Positions 45,093 to 54,625 of a DNA stretch of 64,000 nt are shown piece after piece. Source of the DNA: Citrobacter sp. (lineage in GTDB: Bacteria; Pseudomonadota; Gammaproteobacteria; Enterobacterales; Enterobacteriaceae); contig DXKH01000137.1 in assembly GCA_019415335.1 (NCBI GenBank), positions 1 through 64,000 of the forward strand. Reading direction: 5' to 3'. Made by a program: the position numbers and the translations under genes. The stretch's first letter is position 1. Each line of letters opens with the position of its first letter. The notes beneath the pieces were generated by a model, which searched no databases, was not told the origin of the DNA, and was given only the letters and a program-made list of their open reading frames with translations.

Positions 45093-47959
45093 TGATTCAC
45101 TTCACATTGAACGGCATGGTCCGTGAAATGAAGATTAACCCGGGCGAAAACGTACAGAAGCTGCTGTTTAACCTGGGCATGCACTCCGTGCGCAACAGTG
45201 ACGACGGATTCGGTTTCGCCGGTTCGGACGCGATTCTCTACAACGGTCGCATCGTCAATGCCTCATTACTGATTGCCGCGCAGTTGGATCACGCGGAGAT
45301 CCGCACCAGCGAATCACTCGGTAAATGGAATGCGTTGAGCCTGGTACAACAGGCGATGGTGGATGTCGGTGTTGTGCAGTCCGGTTATAACGATCCGGCT
45401 GCCGCATTGATCATTACCGATCTGCTGGAACGTATCGCGATTCCTGACCGTGAAGAGATTGACGATGCGTTGTCCGGTCTGTTCAGTCGTGATGCGGGCT
45501 GGCAGCAATATTATCAGGTGATCGAACTGGCGGTGGCGCGTAAAAACGATCCGCAAGCCTGTATTACCGTCGCTCCCACGTTCCGCGACGATCTCGCGGT
45601 GATTGGTAAACCCTGGCCAAAAACCGATGCGGCCAAAATGGTCCAGGCCAAACCCTGCTATGTGGAAGACCGTATCACCCCTGACGCCTGCGTCATTAAA
45701 ATGCTGCGCAGTCCGCACGCCCATGCGTTAATTACTCATCTCGACGTCAGCAAAGCTGAGACATTGCCCGGCGTGGTTCATGTGATCACCCACCGCAACT
45801 GCCCTGACATCTACTATACGCCCGGCGGGCAGAGTGCACCGGAACCCTCCCCGCTCGACCGTCGCATGTTCGGCAAAAAACTGCGTCACGTCGGCGATCG
45901 TGTTGCCGCCGTGGTTGCAGAGAGCGAAGAGATTGCGCTGGCCGCGCTTGAACTCATCGATGTGAAATATGATGTGCTTAAGCCGGTATTGTCGATTGAC
46001 GAAGCCATGGCAGACGATGCGCCCGTCGTGCACGATGAACCGGTGGTGTACGTCGCAGGCGCGCCGGAGACGCTGGAAGAAGACAACCGCTATGCCGCCC
46101 AACGTGGCGAACATATGATCATCAACTTCCCGATTGGTTCACGCCCGCGGAAAAATATCGCCGCCAGCATTCATGGTCATATCGGTGACATGGAGAAAGG
46201 GTTTGCCGAAGCGGATGTGATCATCGAGCGTACTTATCATTCTACCCAGGCGCAGCAGTGCCCGGCAGAGCCTCACATCTGCTTTACCCGCATGGACGGC
46301 GATCGCCTGATCATTCACGCCTCAACGCAGGTACCGTGGCACCTTCGCCGCCAGGTTGCCCGTCTCGTTGGCATGAAGCAGCACAAAGTCCACGTCATTA
46401 AGGAGCGCGTCGGCGGTGGCTTTGGTTCTAAGCAGGACATCCTGCTGGAAGAAGTCTGTGCCTGGGCGACCTGCGTGACCGGACGCCCGGTCTATTTCCG
46501 CTATACCCGTGAAGAGGAGTTTATTGCCAATACCTCCCGTCACGTTGCAAAAGTCACGGTCAAACTTGGCGCGAAGAAAGATGGTCGCCTGACGGCGGTC
46601 AAAATGGACTTCCGCGCCAATACTGGCCCTTACGGCAACCATTCGTTAACCGTGCCGAGCAACGGCCCGGCGCTCTCGTTACCGCTATACCCTTGCGACA
46701 ACGTCGATTTCCAGGTCACCACGTACTACAGCAATATCTGCCCGACCGGGGCCTATCAGGGCTATGGCGCGCCGAAAGGCACCTTTGCGATGACGATGGC
46801 GTTAGCCGAGCTTGCCGAACAGTTGCAGATCGATCAACTGGAGATCATTGAGCGCAATCGGGTTCACGAAGGACAGGAGTTGAAAATACTCGGCGCGATC
46901 GGTGAAGGAAAAGCGCCAACCTCCGTTCCTTCCGCCGCCAGTTGTGCGCTGGAAGAGATCCTGCGTCAGGGGCGGAAGATGATCGACTGGTCGTCGCCCA
47001 AACCACAGGACGGTGACTGGCGTACTGGTCGTGGGGTCGCCATCATTATGCAGAAATCAGGGATCCCGGACATCGATCAGGCGAACTGCATGATCAAACT
47101 GGAGTCCGATGGCACCTTCATCGTCCACTCCGGCGGTGCAGATATCGGCACTGGGCTGGATACGGTTGTCACTAAACTGACGGCGGAAGTACTGCACTGT
47201 GCGCCAGAAGAGGTACATGTCATCTCTGGCGATACGGATCATGCGCTCTTCGACAAAGGCGCTTACGCCTCATCCGGCACCTGCTTCTCGGGGAACGCGG
47301 CGCGTAAGGCAGCAGAAAACCTGCGTGAGAAAATCCTCTTTCACGGTGCGCAGATGCTGGGCGAAGCCGTTGCTGACGTTCAACTGGCGGCGCCTGGCGT
47401 CGTACGCGGCAAACAGGGCGAAGTGAGTTACGGTGAAATTGCCCATAAAGCAGAGACGGGAACCGGTTTTGGCACCCTGGTCGCCACGGCCAGTTACATC
47501 ACCGCAGACTTCGCATTCCCTTATGGGGCGAACTTCGCCGAAGTCGCAGTGAATACCCGAACCGGTGAAATCCGTCTCGACAAGTTCTACGCGCTGCTGG
47601 ACTGCGGCACACCGGTCAACCCGGAACTCGCGCTGGGGCAAATCTACGGTGCGTCGATGCGGGCCATCGGCCATAGCCTGAGCGAAGAGATCCTCTATGA
47701 CGCCGAAGGCCATCCGCTGACCCGCGATCTGCGCAGCTACGGCGCACCAAAAATTGGCGACATCCCCCGGGATTTTCGTGCCGTGCTGGTGCCAAGCGAC
47801 GATAAGGTTGGTCCCTTTGGTGCCAAATCGATCTCTGAAATTGGCGTAAACGGCGCGGCGCCTGCCATTGCCACCGCCATTCATGATGCCTGCGGCGTAT
47901 GGTTGCGCGAATGGCATTTCACACCGGAGAAAATACTGGCCGCACTGGAAAAAGTGTAA
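45089..47959 (+). CDS. xdhD: Molybdenum hydroxylase XdhD with a cysteine-less iron-sulfur-type domain
   Basis: In the 956-residue protein, residues 1 to about 160 align with the whole XdhC 2Fe-2S fold, but every ligand is changed. The first four cysteines are D, F, S and A in the RNSDDGFGFAGSDA region. The CxxC is S and N in VVQSGYNDP, and CxC is S and D in LFSRDAGWQ. A normal Mo-cofactor region follows, with ERVGGGFGSKQD, GAYQGYGAPKG and GGADIGTGLD. It is called a probable hypoxanthine or purine hydroxylase. Electrons must come by another route, perhaps YgfK. The gene overlaps ygfM (ATGATG). The same losses are in K-12 XdhD as recalled. Confidence 0.95.
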   Translation: MMIHFTLNGMVREMKINPGENVQKLLFNLGMHSVRNSDDGFGFAGSDAILYNGRIVNASLLIAAQLDHAEIRTSESLGKWNALSLVQQAMVDVGVVQSGYNDPAAALIITDLLERIAIPDREEIDDALSGLFSRDAGWQQYYQVIELAVARKNDPQACITVAPTFRDDLAVIGKPWPKTDAAKMVQAKPCYVEDRITPDACVIKMLRSPHAHALITHLDVSKAETLPGVVHVITHRNCPDIYYTPGGQSAPEPSPLDRRMFGKKLRHVGDRVAAVVAESEEIALAALELIDVKYDVLKPVLSIDEAMADDAPVVHDEPVVYVAGAPETLEEDNRYAAQRGEHMIINFPIGSRPRKNIAASIHGHIGDMEKGFAEADVIIERTYHSTQAQQCPAEPHICFTRMDGDRLIIHASTQVPWHLRRQVARLVGMKQHKVHVIKERVGGGFGSKQDILLEEVCAWATCVTGRPVYFRYTREEEFIANTSRHVAKVTVKLGAKKDGRLTAVKMDFRANTGPYGNHSLTVPSNGPALSLPLYPCDNVDFQVTTYYSNICPTGAYQGYGAPKGTFAMTMALAELAEQLQIDQLEIIERNRVHEGQELKILGAIGEGKAPTSVPSAASCALEEILRQGRKMIDWSSPKPQDGDWRTGRGVAIIMQKSGIPDIDQANCMIKLESDGTFIVHSGGADIGTGLDTVVTKLTAEVLHCAPEEVHVISGDTDHALFDKGAYASSGTCFSGNAARKAAENLREKILFHGAQMLGEAVADVQLAAPGVVRGKQGEVSYGEIAHKAETGTGFGTLVATASYITADFAFPYGANFAEVAVNTRTGEIRLDKFYALLDCGTPVNPELALGQIYGASMRAIGHSLSEEILYDAEGHPLTRDLRSYGAPKIGDIPRDFRAVLVPSDDKVGPFGAKSISEIGVNGAAPAIATAIHDACGVWLREWHFTPEKILAALEKV

Positions 47960-47963
47960 CGAC

Positions 47964-47985
47964 GTGGGCCGCTCAGGCGGCCCAC
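47964..47985 (+). terminator. Hairpin after xdhD
   Basis: A perfect 9-bp stem GTGGGCCGC / GCGGCCCAC with loop TCAG begins 5 bases after the stop. Only TT follows, so termination may be partial. Confidence 0.6.
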
Positions 47986-48065
47986 TTACATGACTCAATA
48001 ATGATTAAATGCCGTCTGCGGAAATGAGATAAGCCGTTCTCAGGGCAACCTGCGCCTCAAATTCG

Positions 48066-48080
48066 CAGAATTTAATTCTG
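48066..48080. promoter_or_regulatory. Palindrome upstream of xanQ
   Basis: CAGAATTTAATTCTG is a perfect 15-bp palindrome (7-bp arms) 41 bases upstream of the xanQ start codon. It is a likely regulator site or transcript-leader hairpin. The regulator is unknown, and no sigma54 promoter is seen in this gap. Confidence 0.45.
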
Positions 48081-48121
48081 CTGATTCAGATGATCAAATT
48101 TACTTATTAAGGAGTGAAGGG

Positions 48122-49522
48122 ATGTCTGATATATCACGTGCAGGCTCAGATCTGATTTACGAACTGGAGGATCGCCCTCCCTTTCATCAGTCGATTATTG
48201 GCGCAATCACCCACTTGCTGGCCATCTTTGTGCCCATGGTCACACCCGCATTAATTGTCGGCACCGCGCTGCAACTCTCGGCGGAGACCACCGCCTATCT
48301 GGTCTCAATGGCGATGATTGCCTCCGGCATCGGCACCTGGCTGCAGGTCAATCGCTATGGCATGGTCGGTTCCGGCTTACTCTCGATTCAGTCGGTCAAT
48401 TTTTCGTTTGTCACGGTGATGATTGCACTGGGCTGCGGGATGAAAAACGACGGATTCCACGAAGAGTTAATCATGTCATCACTGCTCGGCGTTTCATTTG
48501 TCGGGGCATTTCTGGTGGTGGGATCGTCTTTCATTCTGCCTTACCTGCGCAGAGTCATCACCCCGACCGTCAGCGGCATTGTGGTGCTGATGATTGGCCT
48601 GAGCCTGATTAAAGTCGGGATTATCGATTTCGGCGGCGGCTTCGCGGCGAAAAGCAGCGGCACCTACGGAAATTACGAGAACATCGGCGTCGGGTTATTA
48701 GTACTGATCGTGGTGATCGGTTTTAACTGCTGCCGCAGCCCGTTACTGAGAATGGGCGGCATCGCGATCGGTCTGTGTGTGGGCTATATCGTCTCTCTAT
48801 GCCTTGGCATGGTGGATTTCAGCAGTATGCGCAATCTGCCGTGGGTCACTATCCCAACCCCCTTTAAGTACGGTTTCCAGTTCAATTTTCATCACTTTCT
48901 GGTCGTTGGGACCATTTACCTGCTCAGCGTACTCGAAGCCGTCGGTGACATTACCGCGACCGCGATGGTGTCCAGACGCCCCATTCAGGGGGATGAATAT
49001 CAGTCACGCCTCAAGGGCGGCGTGCTGGCCGATGGGCTGGTCTCCGTCATTGCCTCTGCGGTGGGTTCACTGCCATTGACGACCTTTGCGCAAAACAACG
49101 GCGTTATCCAGATGACCGGCGTCGCCTCACGCTATATCGGTCGCACCATCGCCGTCATGCTGGTGCTACTTGGGCTGTTTCCGATGATTGGTGGCTTCTT
49201 CACCACCATTCCCTCGGCGGTGCTGGGAGGCGCAATGACGCTAATGTTCTCGATGATCGCAATCGCCGGGATCCGCATCATCATCACCAACGGGCTTAAG
49301 CGTCGTGAAACGCTGATTGTCGCCACCTCGTTAGGGCTGGGACTGGGCGTCTCCTATGACCCGGAAATTTTCAAAATCCTGCCTGCCTCAATTTATGTGT
49401 TGGTGGAAAACCCCATCTGCGCGGGCGGCCTGACCGCCATTCTGCTGAATATCATTCTCCCTGGAGGTTACCGGCCTGAAGAAGTACTGCCGGGCATCGT
49501 CTCCCCGGAGGAAACGGATTAA
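48122..49522 (+). CDS. xanQ: Xanthine:H+ symporter XanQ
   Basis: The 466-residue NAT/NCS2 family permease has about 14 membrane spans. The conserved ESIGD-like substrate loop appears as LEAVGDITATAMVS, and QNNGVIQMTGVASR carries the NAT signature region. It imports xanthine with protons and supplies XdhABC. Sequence and length match E. coli XanQ. The start follows AAGGAGTGAAGGG. guaD begins 17 bases after it. Confidence 0.96.
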   Translation: MSDISRAGSDLIYELEDRPPFHQSIIGAITHLLAIFVPMVTPALIVGTALQLSAETTAYLVSMAMIASGIGTWLQVNRYGMVGSGLLSIQSVNFSFVTVMIALGCGMKNDGFHEELIMSSLLGVSFVGAFLVVGSSFILPYLRRVITPTVSGIVVLMIGLSLIKVGIIDFGGGFAAKSSGTYGNYENIGVGLLVLIVVIGFNCCRSPLLRMGGIAIGLCVGYIVSLCLGMVDFSSMRNLPWVTIPTPFKYGFQFNFHHFLVVGTIYLLSVLEAVGDITATAMVSRRPIQGDEYQSRLKGGVLADGLVSVIASAVGSLPLTTFAQNNGVIQMTGVASRYIGRTIAVMLVLLGLFPMIGGFFTTIPSAVLGGAMTLMFSMIAIAGIRIIITNGLKRRETLIVATSLGLGLGVSYDPEIFKILPASIYVLVENPICAGGLTAILLNIILPGGYRPEEVLPGIVSPEETD

Positions 49523-49539
49523 TGGTAAAGGAGTTTACG

Positions 49540-50856
49540 ATGTCTGGAGAACACACGTTGAAAGCGGTGCGCGGCAGCTTTATTGATGTCACCCGCACCG
49601 TCGAAGACCCGGAAGAGATTGCCTCCGCGCTACGATTTGTGGAAGACGGATTGCTGCTGATTCGCCAGGGAAAAGTCGAATGGTTTGGCGAGTGGGAAGA
49701 AGGGAAACACCGGATCCCTGATGCCATCCGTATCCGTGACTATCGCGGAAAACTGGTCGTACCCGGTTTTGTGGATATGCATATCCACTACCCTCAGAGC
49801 GAAATGGTCGGTGCCTACGGCGAGCAGTTACTGGAATGGCTGAATAAACACACCTTCCCGACCGAAAAACGCTACGAGGATCTGGAATACGCACGCGAGA
49901 TGTCGGCTTTTTTCATCAAACAACTGCTGCGCAATGGCACCACCAGCGCGCTGGTTTTTGGCACGGTCCATCCGCAGTCCGTTGATGCACTGTTCGAAGC
50001 CGCCAGCCATATCAATATGCGCATGATCGCTGGCAAAGTAATGATGGATCGTAACGCGCCGGATTACCTTCTGGACGACGCCGAGAGCAGCTACCTGCAA
50101 AGTAAGGCGCTGATTGAGCGCTGGCATAAAAATGGCCGCCTGCTGTATGCCATCACACCGCGCTTTGCGCCGACTTCTTCTCCACAGCAGATGGCAATGG
50201 CACAGCGTCTGCGTGAGGAATATCCCGACACCTGGCTACATACCCATCTCTGTGAAAATAAAGACGAAATTGCCTGGGTTAAGGAACTCTATCCTGAACA
50301 TGACGGCTATCTGGATGTGTATCACCAGTACGGACTGACCGGCAAAAACTGCGTCTTCGCTCACTGCGTGCATCTGGAAGAGAAAGAGTGGGATCGCCTG
50401 AGCGAAACCCACTCCAGCATCGCCTTTTGTCCGACCTCAAACCTCTACCTTGGCAGCGGTTTGTTCAATCTGCAAAAGGCCTGGAGGAAGAAGATCAGCG
50501 TCGGTATGGGAACCGATATCGGCGCCGGCACCACCTTCAACATGCTGCAAACGCTGAACGAAGCCTACAAAGTGGTGCAATTGCAAGGTTACCGACTCTC
50601 GGCATACGAAGCCTTTTACCTGGCGACGCTTGGTGGCGCGAAAGCACTGGGCCTCGACCACCTTATTGGCAATTTTATGCCCGGCAAAGAGGCGGACTTC
50701 GTGGTGCTGGAACCCACGGCGACGCCGCTACAACAACTGCGCTATGACAACTCAACATCCCTGGTCGACAAATTGTTCGTGATGATGACGCTGGGCGACG
50801 ATCGCTCTATTTACCGCACTTACGTCGACGGACGTCTGGTGTACGAACGGACCTGA
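49540..50856 (+). CDS. guaD: Guanine deaminase GuaD
   Basis: The 438-residue amidohydrolase converts guanine to xanthine and ammonia. Zinc ligands lie in GFVDMHIHYPQ (HxH), THLCENKDE, FAHCVHL and GMGTDIGAGT. The signature PGFVDMHIHYPQ is diagnostic for guanine deaminase. I start at 49540 (MSGEHTLKAV) because GGAG lies seven bases upstream. The product xanthine is the substrate of XdhABC. Confidence 0.97.
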   Translation: MSGEHTLKAVRGSFIDVTRTVEDPEEIASALRFVEDGLLLIRQGKVEWFGEWEEGKHRIPDAIRIRDYRGKLVVPGFVDMHIHYPQSEMVGAYGEQLLEWLNKHTFPTEKRYEDLEYAREMSAFFIKQLLRNGTTSALVFGTVHPQSVDALFEAASHINMRMIAGKVMMDRNAPDYLLDDAESSYLQSKALIERWHKNGRLLYAITPRFAPTSSPQQMAMAQRLREEYPDTWLHTHLCENKDEIAWVKELYPEHDGYLDVYHQYGLTGKNCVFAHCVHLEEKEWDRLSETHSSIAFCPTSNLYLGSGLFNLQKAWRKKISVGMGTDIGAGTTFNMLQTLNEAYKVVQLQGYRLSAYEAFYLATLGGAKALGLDHLIGNFMPGKEADFVVLEPTATPLQQLRYDNSTSLVDKLFVMMTLGDDRSIYRTYVDGRLVYERT

Positions 50857-50888
50857 CAGAACGCTAACATCCTGCTGAGGACATCATT

Positions 50889-52256
50889 ATGTCTGGAGAT
50901 ATACTGCAAACCCCCGGCGCGTCGAAACCACGCGGCGCGCTGGATAATTACTTCAAGATTACGGCGCGTGGCAGTACCGTGCGTCAGGAAATACTGGCCG
51001 GGTTAACCACCTTTCTGGCGATGGTCTATTCGGTCATTGTCGTGCCCGGAATGTTGGGGAAAGCGGGATTCCCGCCCGCAGCCGTTTTTGTCGCCACCTG
51101 TCTCGTTGCAGGCTTCGGTTCACTGTTGATGGGGCTGTGGGCCAACCTGCCAATGGCGATCGGTTGCGCCATTTCACTGACCGCCTTCACCGCCTTCAGC
51201 CTGGTGCTGGGGCAGCACATTTCGATTCCTGTCGCCCTCGGCGCGGTTTTCCTGATGGGGGTGATTTTTACCGCCATTTCCGTTACCGGGGTCCGTACCT
51301 GGATCCTGCGAAACTTACCGATGGGCATCGCGCATGGCACAGGGATTGGCATTGGGTTGTTCCTGTTGCTGATCGCGGCGAACGGCGTTGGTATGGTGAT
51401 TAAAAACCCGCTGGAAGGACTCCCAGTGGCCCTCGGCGCTTTTACCTCTTTTCCAGTTCTGATGAGTCTGCTGGGACTGGCGGTCATCTTTGGGCTGGAG
51501 AAATGCCGTGTCCCCGGCGGGATCCTGCTGGTGATTATCGCCATCTCGATTATCGGTTTGATATTTGACCCTGCCGTCAAATATCACGGCCTGGTCGCCA
51601 TGCCCAGCCTGAGCGGTGAAGATGGTAAGTCCCTGATTTTTAGCCTTGATATCATGGGGGCCTTACAGCCCGCGGTACTGCCCAGCGTACTGGCGCTGGT
51701 GATGACGGCGGTATTTGATGCCACCGGCACCATCCGCGCCGTCGCCGGACAGGCGAATCTGCTGGATAAGGACAACCAGATCATCAACGGCGGTAAAGCG
51801 CTAACCAGCGACTCCATCAGCTCCGTATTTTCCGGACTGGTGGGCGCTGCACCGGCTGCCGTCTATATTGAATCCGCGGCGGGTACCGCCGCCGGAGGAA
51901 AAACAGGACTGACCGCCACCATCGTCGGCTGTTTATTCCTGCTTATCCTGTTTCTGTCTCCTCTCTCCTACCTGATCCCCGGCTATGCGACGGCTCCTGC
52001 GCTGATGTACGTCGGTTTACTGATGCTCAGTAACGTCTCAAAACTGGATTTCGATGACTTCATTGATGCGATGGCCGGTCTGGTCTGCGCGGTCTTTATC
52101 GTCCTGACCTGCAATATCGTCACCGGCATTATGCTCGGTTTCGTGACGCTGGTTGTCGGTCGCGTTTTTGCCCGGGAATGGCAGAAGCTGAACATCGGTA
52201 CCGTCATCATTACCGTCGCGCTGGTGGCGTTCTACGCCGGCGGATGGGCTATTTAA
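50889..52256 (+). CDS. ghxQ: Guanine/hypoxanthine permease GhxQ
   Basis: This 455-residue NCS2 permease of the AzgA subgroup has about 12-14 spans. Characteristic blocks are [32 protein letters not shown] and [17 protein letters not shown]. It takes up guanine and hypoxanthine, feeding GuaD and the hydroxylases. The start follows TGAGGACATCATT. In E. coli ygfS and uacF follow it; here uacT comes directly after a hairpin. Confidence 0.96.
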   Translation: MSGDILQTPGASKPRGALDNYFKITARGSTVRQEILAGLTTFLAMVYSVIVVPGMLGKAGFPPAAVFVATCLVAGFGSLLMGLWANLPMAIGCAISLTAFTAFSLVLGQHISIPVALGAVFLMGVIFTAISVTGVRTWILRNLPMGIAHGTGIGIGLFLLLIAANGVGMVIKNPLEGLPVALGAFTSFPVLMSLLGLAVIFGLEKCRVPGGILLVIIAISIIGLIFDPAVKYHGLVAMPSLSGEDGKSLIFSLDIMGALQPAVLPSVLALVMTAVFDATGTIRAVAGQANLLDKDNQIINGGKALTSDSISSVFSGLVGAAPAAVYIESAAGTAAGGKTGLTATIVGCLFLLILFLSPLSYLIPGYATAPALMYVGLLMLSNVSKLDFDDFIDAMAGLVCAVFIVLTCNIVTGIMLGFVTLVVGRVFAREWQKLNIGTVIITVALVAFYAGGWAI

Positions 52257-52262
52257 GCGATG

Positions 52263-52282
52263 CTCCGCGCAAACGCGCGGAG
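52263..52282 (+). other. Hairpin between ghxQ and uacT
   Basis: A perfect 8-bp stem CTCCGCGC / GCGCGGAG with AAAC loop is followed by TTGTTCT. It is probably a terminator or processing hairpin. This is the junction where ygfS and uacF are missing compared with E. coli. Confidence 0.7.
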
Positions 52283-52317
52283 TTGTTCTATCGGCCTCGT
52301 CCTTCAGGAGAAAACGC

Positions 52318-53766
52318 ATGAGCGCCATAGATTCCCAACTTCCTTCACCGTCGGGGCAAGGCCGCGCCACCGATGAGGTCGACCGTATATTATCGCCCGG
52401 CAAACTGGTTGTTCTCGGTTTACAGCATGTGCTGGTTATGTACGCAGGCGCGGTCGCTGTACCGCTGATGATTGGCGACAGACTCGGCCTCAGCAAAGAG
52501 GCCATTGCGCTGTTAATCAGTTCGGATCTCTTCTGCTGCGGGATCGTTACCCTGCTGCAATGTATTGGCATCGGCCGTTTTATGGGGATTCGTCTGCCCG
52601 TGATTATGTCGGTGACGTTTGCCGCGGTGACGCCGATGATTGCGATTGGCATCAATCCGGATATCGGTCTGTTGGGCATTTTTGGCTCAACCATTGCCGC
52701 TGGCGTGATCACCACACTCTTAGCACCGCTTGTCGGTCGCCTGATGCCCCTATTTCCACCGCTGGTAACGGGCGTGGTGATCACCTCGATTGGCCTGAGC
52801 ATAATTCAGGTGGGCGTTGACTGGGCTGCAGGTGGGAAAGGCAATCCGGAATATGGGAACCCGGTCTATTTAGGGATTTCATTTGCGGTCTTAATTTTTA
52901 TTTTATTAATCACCCGATTTGCCAAAGGCTTCATGTCCAACGTCGCAGTCCTGCTGGGGATCATCTTTGGCTTTGCGTTGTCATGGATGATGAATGAAGT
53001 GAATTTGTCAGGCCTGCACGATGCCTCGTGGTTCGCGATTGTCACACCAATGGCCTTCGGCACCCCCGTCTTTGATCCGGTGTCGATTCTGACCATGACG
53101 GCCGTGCTGATTATTGTGTTTATTGAATCGATGGGGATGTTCCTGGCGCTCGGCGAAATCGTCGGTCGCAAACTCTCATCGCAGGATATCATTCGCGGCC
53201 TGCGCGTGGATGGCGTCGGGACAATGATTGGCGGACTGTTCAACAGCTTTCCCCACACCTCGTTTTCCCAAAACGTTGGCCTGGTCAGCGTCACGCGCGT
53301 GCACAGTCGATGGGTCTGCATCGCCTCTGGCGTCATCTTAATTTTGTTTGGCATGGTGCCGAAAATGGCGGTTCTGGTCGCCTCCATTCCGCAGTTCGTC
53401 CTCGGCGGTGCAGGTCTGGTGATGTTTGGCATGGTACTGGCAACCGGGATCCGCATTCTCTCGCGCTGCAATTACACCACGAACCGTTATAACCTCTACA
53501 TCGTGGCCATCAGCCTGGGAGTCGGCATGACGCCGACGTTATCGCATGACTTTTTCTCTCGCTTACCTGCCGTTCTCCAGCCGTTGCTGCACAGCGGCAT
53601 TATGCTGGCCACCTTCAGCGCTGTCGTACTGAATCTGTTTTTCAATGGCTACCACCATCATACCGGGCTGGTGCAGGAATCGGTCTCGGATAAAAACCTG
53701 AAGGTCAGAACGGTGCGAATGTGGTTGCTGATGCGCAAGCTGAAAAAAAATCAGCAGGATGAATAG
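52318..53766 (+). CDS. uacT: Uric acid:H+ symporter UacT
   Basis: The 482-residue NAT/NCS2 family permease has FIESMGMFLALGEIVGRK as the substrate-binding loop and SFSQNVGLVSVTRVHSRW as the NAT signature. It imports urate (and some xanthine). It ends with a basic C-terminal tail (RMWLLMRKLKKNQ). The start follows CAGGAGAAAACGC. Presence of this urate importer beside the ygf/yge cluster supports urate as a natural input. Confidence 0.96.
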   Translation: MSAIDSQLPSPSGQGRATDEVDRILSPGKLVVLGLQHVLVMYAGAVAVPLMIGDRLGLSKEAIALLISSDLFCCGIVTLLQCIGIGRFMGIRLPVIMSVTFAAVTPMIAIGINPDIGLLGIFGSTIAAGVITTLLAPLVGRLMPLFPPLVTGVVITSIGLSIIQVGVDWAAGGKGNPEYGNPVYLGISFAVLIFILLITRFAKGFMSNVAVLLGIIFGFALSWMMNEVNLSGLHDASWFAIVTPMAFGTPVFDPVSILTMTAVLIIVFIESMGMFLALGEIVGRKLSSQDIIRGLRVDGVGTMIGGLFNSFPHTSFSQNVGLVSVTRVHSRWVCIASGVILILFGMVPKMAVLVASIPQFVLGGAGLVMFGMVLATGIRILSRCNYTTNRYNLYIVAISLGVGMTPTLSHDFFSRLPAVLQPLLHSGIMLATFSAVVLNLFFNGYHHHTGLVQESVSDKNLKVRTVRMWLLMRKLKKNQQDE

Positions 53767-53767
53767 C

Positions 53768-53893
53768 ATGAATCTCTTTTGGCGTTGCCTGATCGCCCTG
53801 CTGTTGCTCATGCTGATGTCGATTCCCGCCATTTCTGACGGTATTGCGCTGGGTATCGAAAGTCGCTTCCAGTTTATGCTGCTGTTTTTCTAA
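53768..53893 (+). CDS. 41-residue hydrophobic peptide downstream of uacT
   Basis: An ATG one base after the uacT stop (TAGCATG) opens 41 codons: MNLFWRCLIALLLLMLMSIP, then a short polar stretch and a second hydrophobic tail (FQFMLLFF). CAGGA about ten bases upstream and the tight spacing suggest translational coupling to uacT. Residues 5-20 could form a membrane helix or a signal sequence. The function is unknown. A small membrane partner of the transporter is possible. Confidence 0.55.
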   Translation: MNLFWRCLIALLLLMLMSIPAISDGIALGIESRFQFMLLFF

Positions 53894-54026
53894 AATCGCA
53901 TTCCTGTCCCGACATCCGTACCGCAAGCTGCGGATGTCACATTCCGGTGTGAACGCTCCCAAAGATAATCATTGTGTCGTGAGATCTCATATACTGGTAT
54001 GCGCTTAAGATTTACAGTGAGACATT

Positions 54027-54575
54027 ATGCAACAGGAACACGTCATTCTGCTGGATGCACAGGACACCCCGTCCGGCACGCTGGAAAAATACACCGCCCA
54101 CACTGCCCACACACCACTGCATCTCGCCTTCTCCTCCTGGCTGTTCAATGCAGAAGGACAGCTTTTGGTGACCCGCCGTTCGCTGGTGAAAAAAGCGTGG
54201 CCAGGAGTTTGGACGAACTCGGTTTGCGGCCATCCTCAACGAGGTGAAAGCCACGAAGAGGCAATCGTTCGCCGCTGCCGTCATGAGCTGGGCGTAGAGA
54301 TTGCCAGCCTGACTCCCGTCTACCCGACATTCCGCTATCGGGCCACCGATCCCAGTGGGATCGTAGAGAATGAGGTGTGCCCGGTCTATGCTGCACGAGT
54401 GACCAGCGAACTGCAGGTCAATCGCGACGAAGTGATGGACTATCAGTGGAGCGATCTGGAGGCGGTTTTACGCGGAATTGGCGCGACGCCGTGGGCTTTC
54501 AGTCCGTGGATGGTGATGCAGGCGTCAAACGATACGGCGCGAGCGTCACTCCTTAACTTTAGCCGTCAGAAATAA
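54027..54575 (+). CDS. idi: Isopentenyl-diphosphate delta-isomerase Idi
   Basis: The 182-residue Nudix-fold enzyme interconverts isopentenyl and dimethylallyl diphosphate. Motifs are the catalytic Cys in TNSVCGHP, the Nudix-like segment [19 protein letters not shown], and the metal-binding Glu in [10 protein letters not shown]. It is type I and nonessential in bacteria that use the MEP pathway. It ends at a bidirectional terminator shared with lysS. Confidence 0.97.
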   Translation: MQQEHVILLDAQDTPSGTLEKYTAHTAHTPLHLAFSSWLFNAEGQLLVTRRSLVKKAWPGVWTNSVCGHPQRGESHEEAIVRRCRHELGVEIASLTPVYPTFRYRATDPSGIVENEVCPVYAARVTSELQVNRDEVMDYQWSDLEAVLRGIGATPWAFSPWMVMQASNDTARASLLNFSRQK

Positions 54576-54576
54576 A

Positions 54577-54608
54577 AAACCCCGGCATGTCAGCCGAGGT
54601 TTTTTATT
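54577..54608. terminator. Bidirectional terminator between idi and lysS
   Basis: A stem of AACCCCGGC and GCCGAGGTT (one mismatch) around ATGTCA, with an A-run on the left and a T-run on the right. It serves both convergent genes. Confidence 0.9.
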
Positions 54609-54625
54609 AGCCGTCGCCGTGAAGC

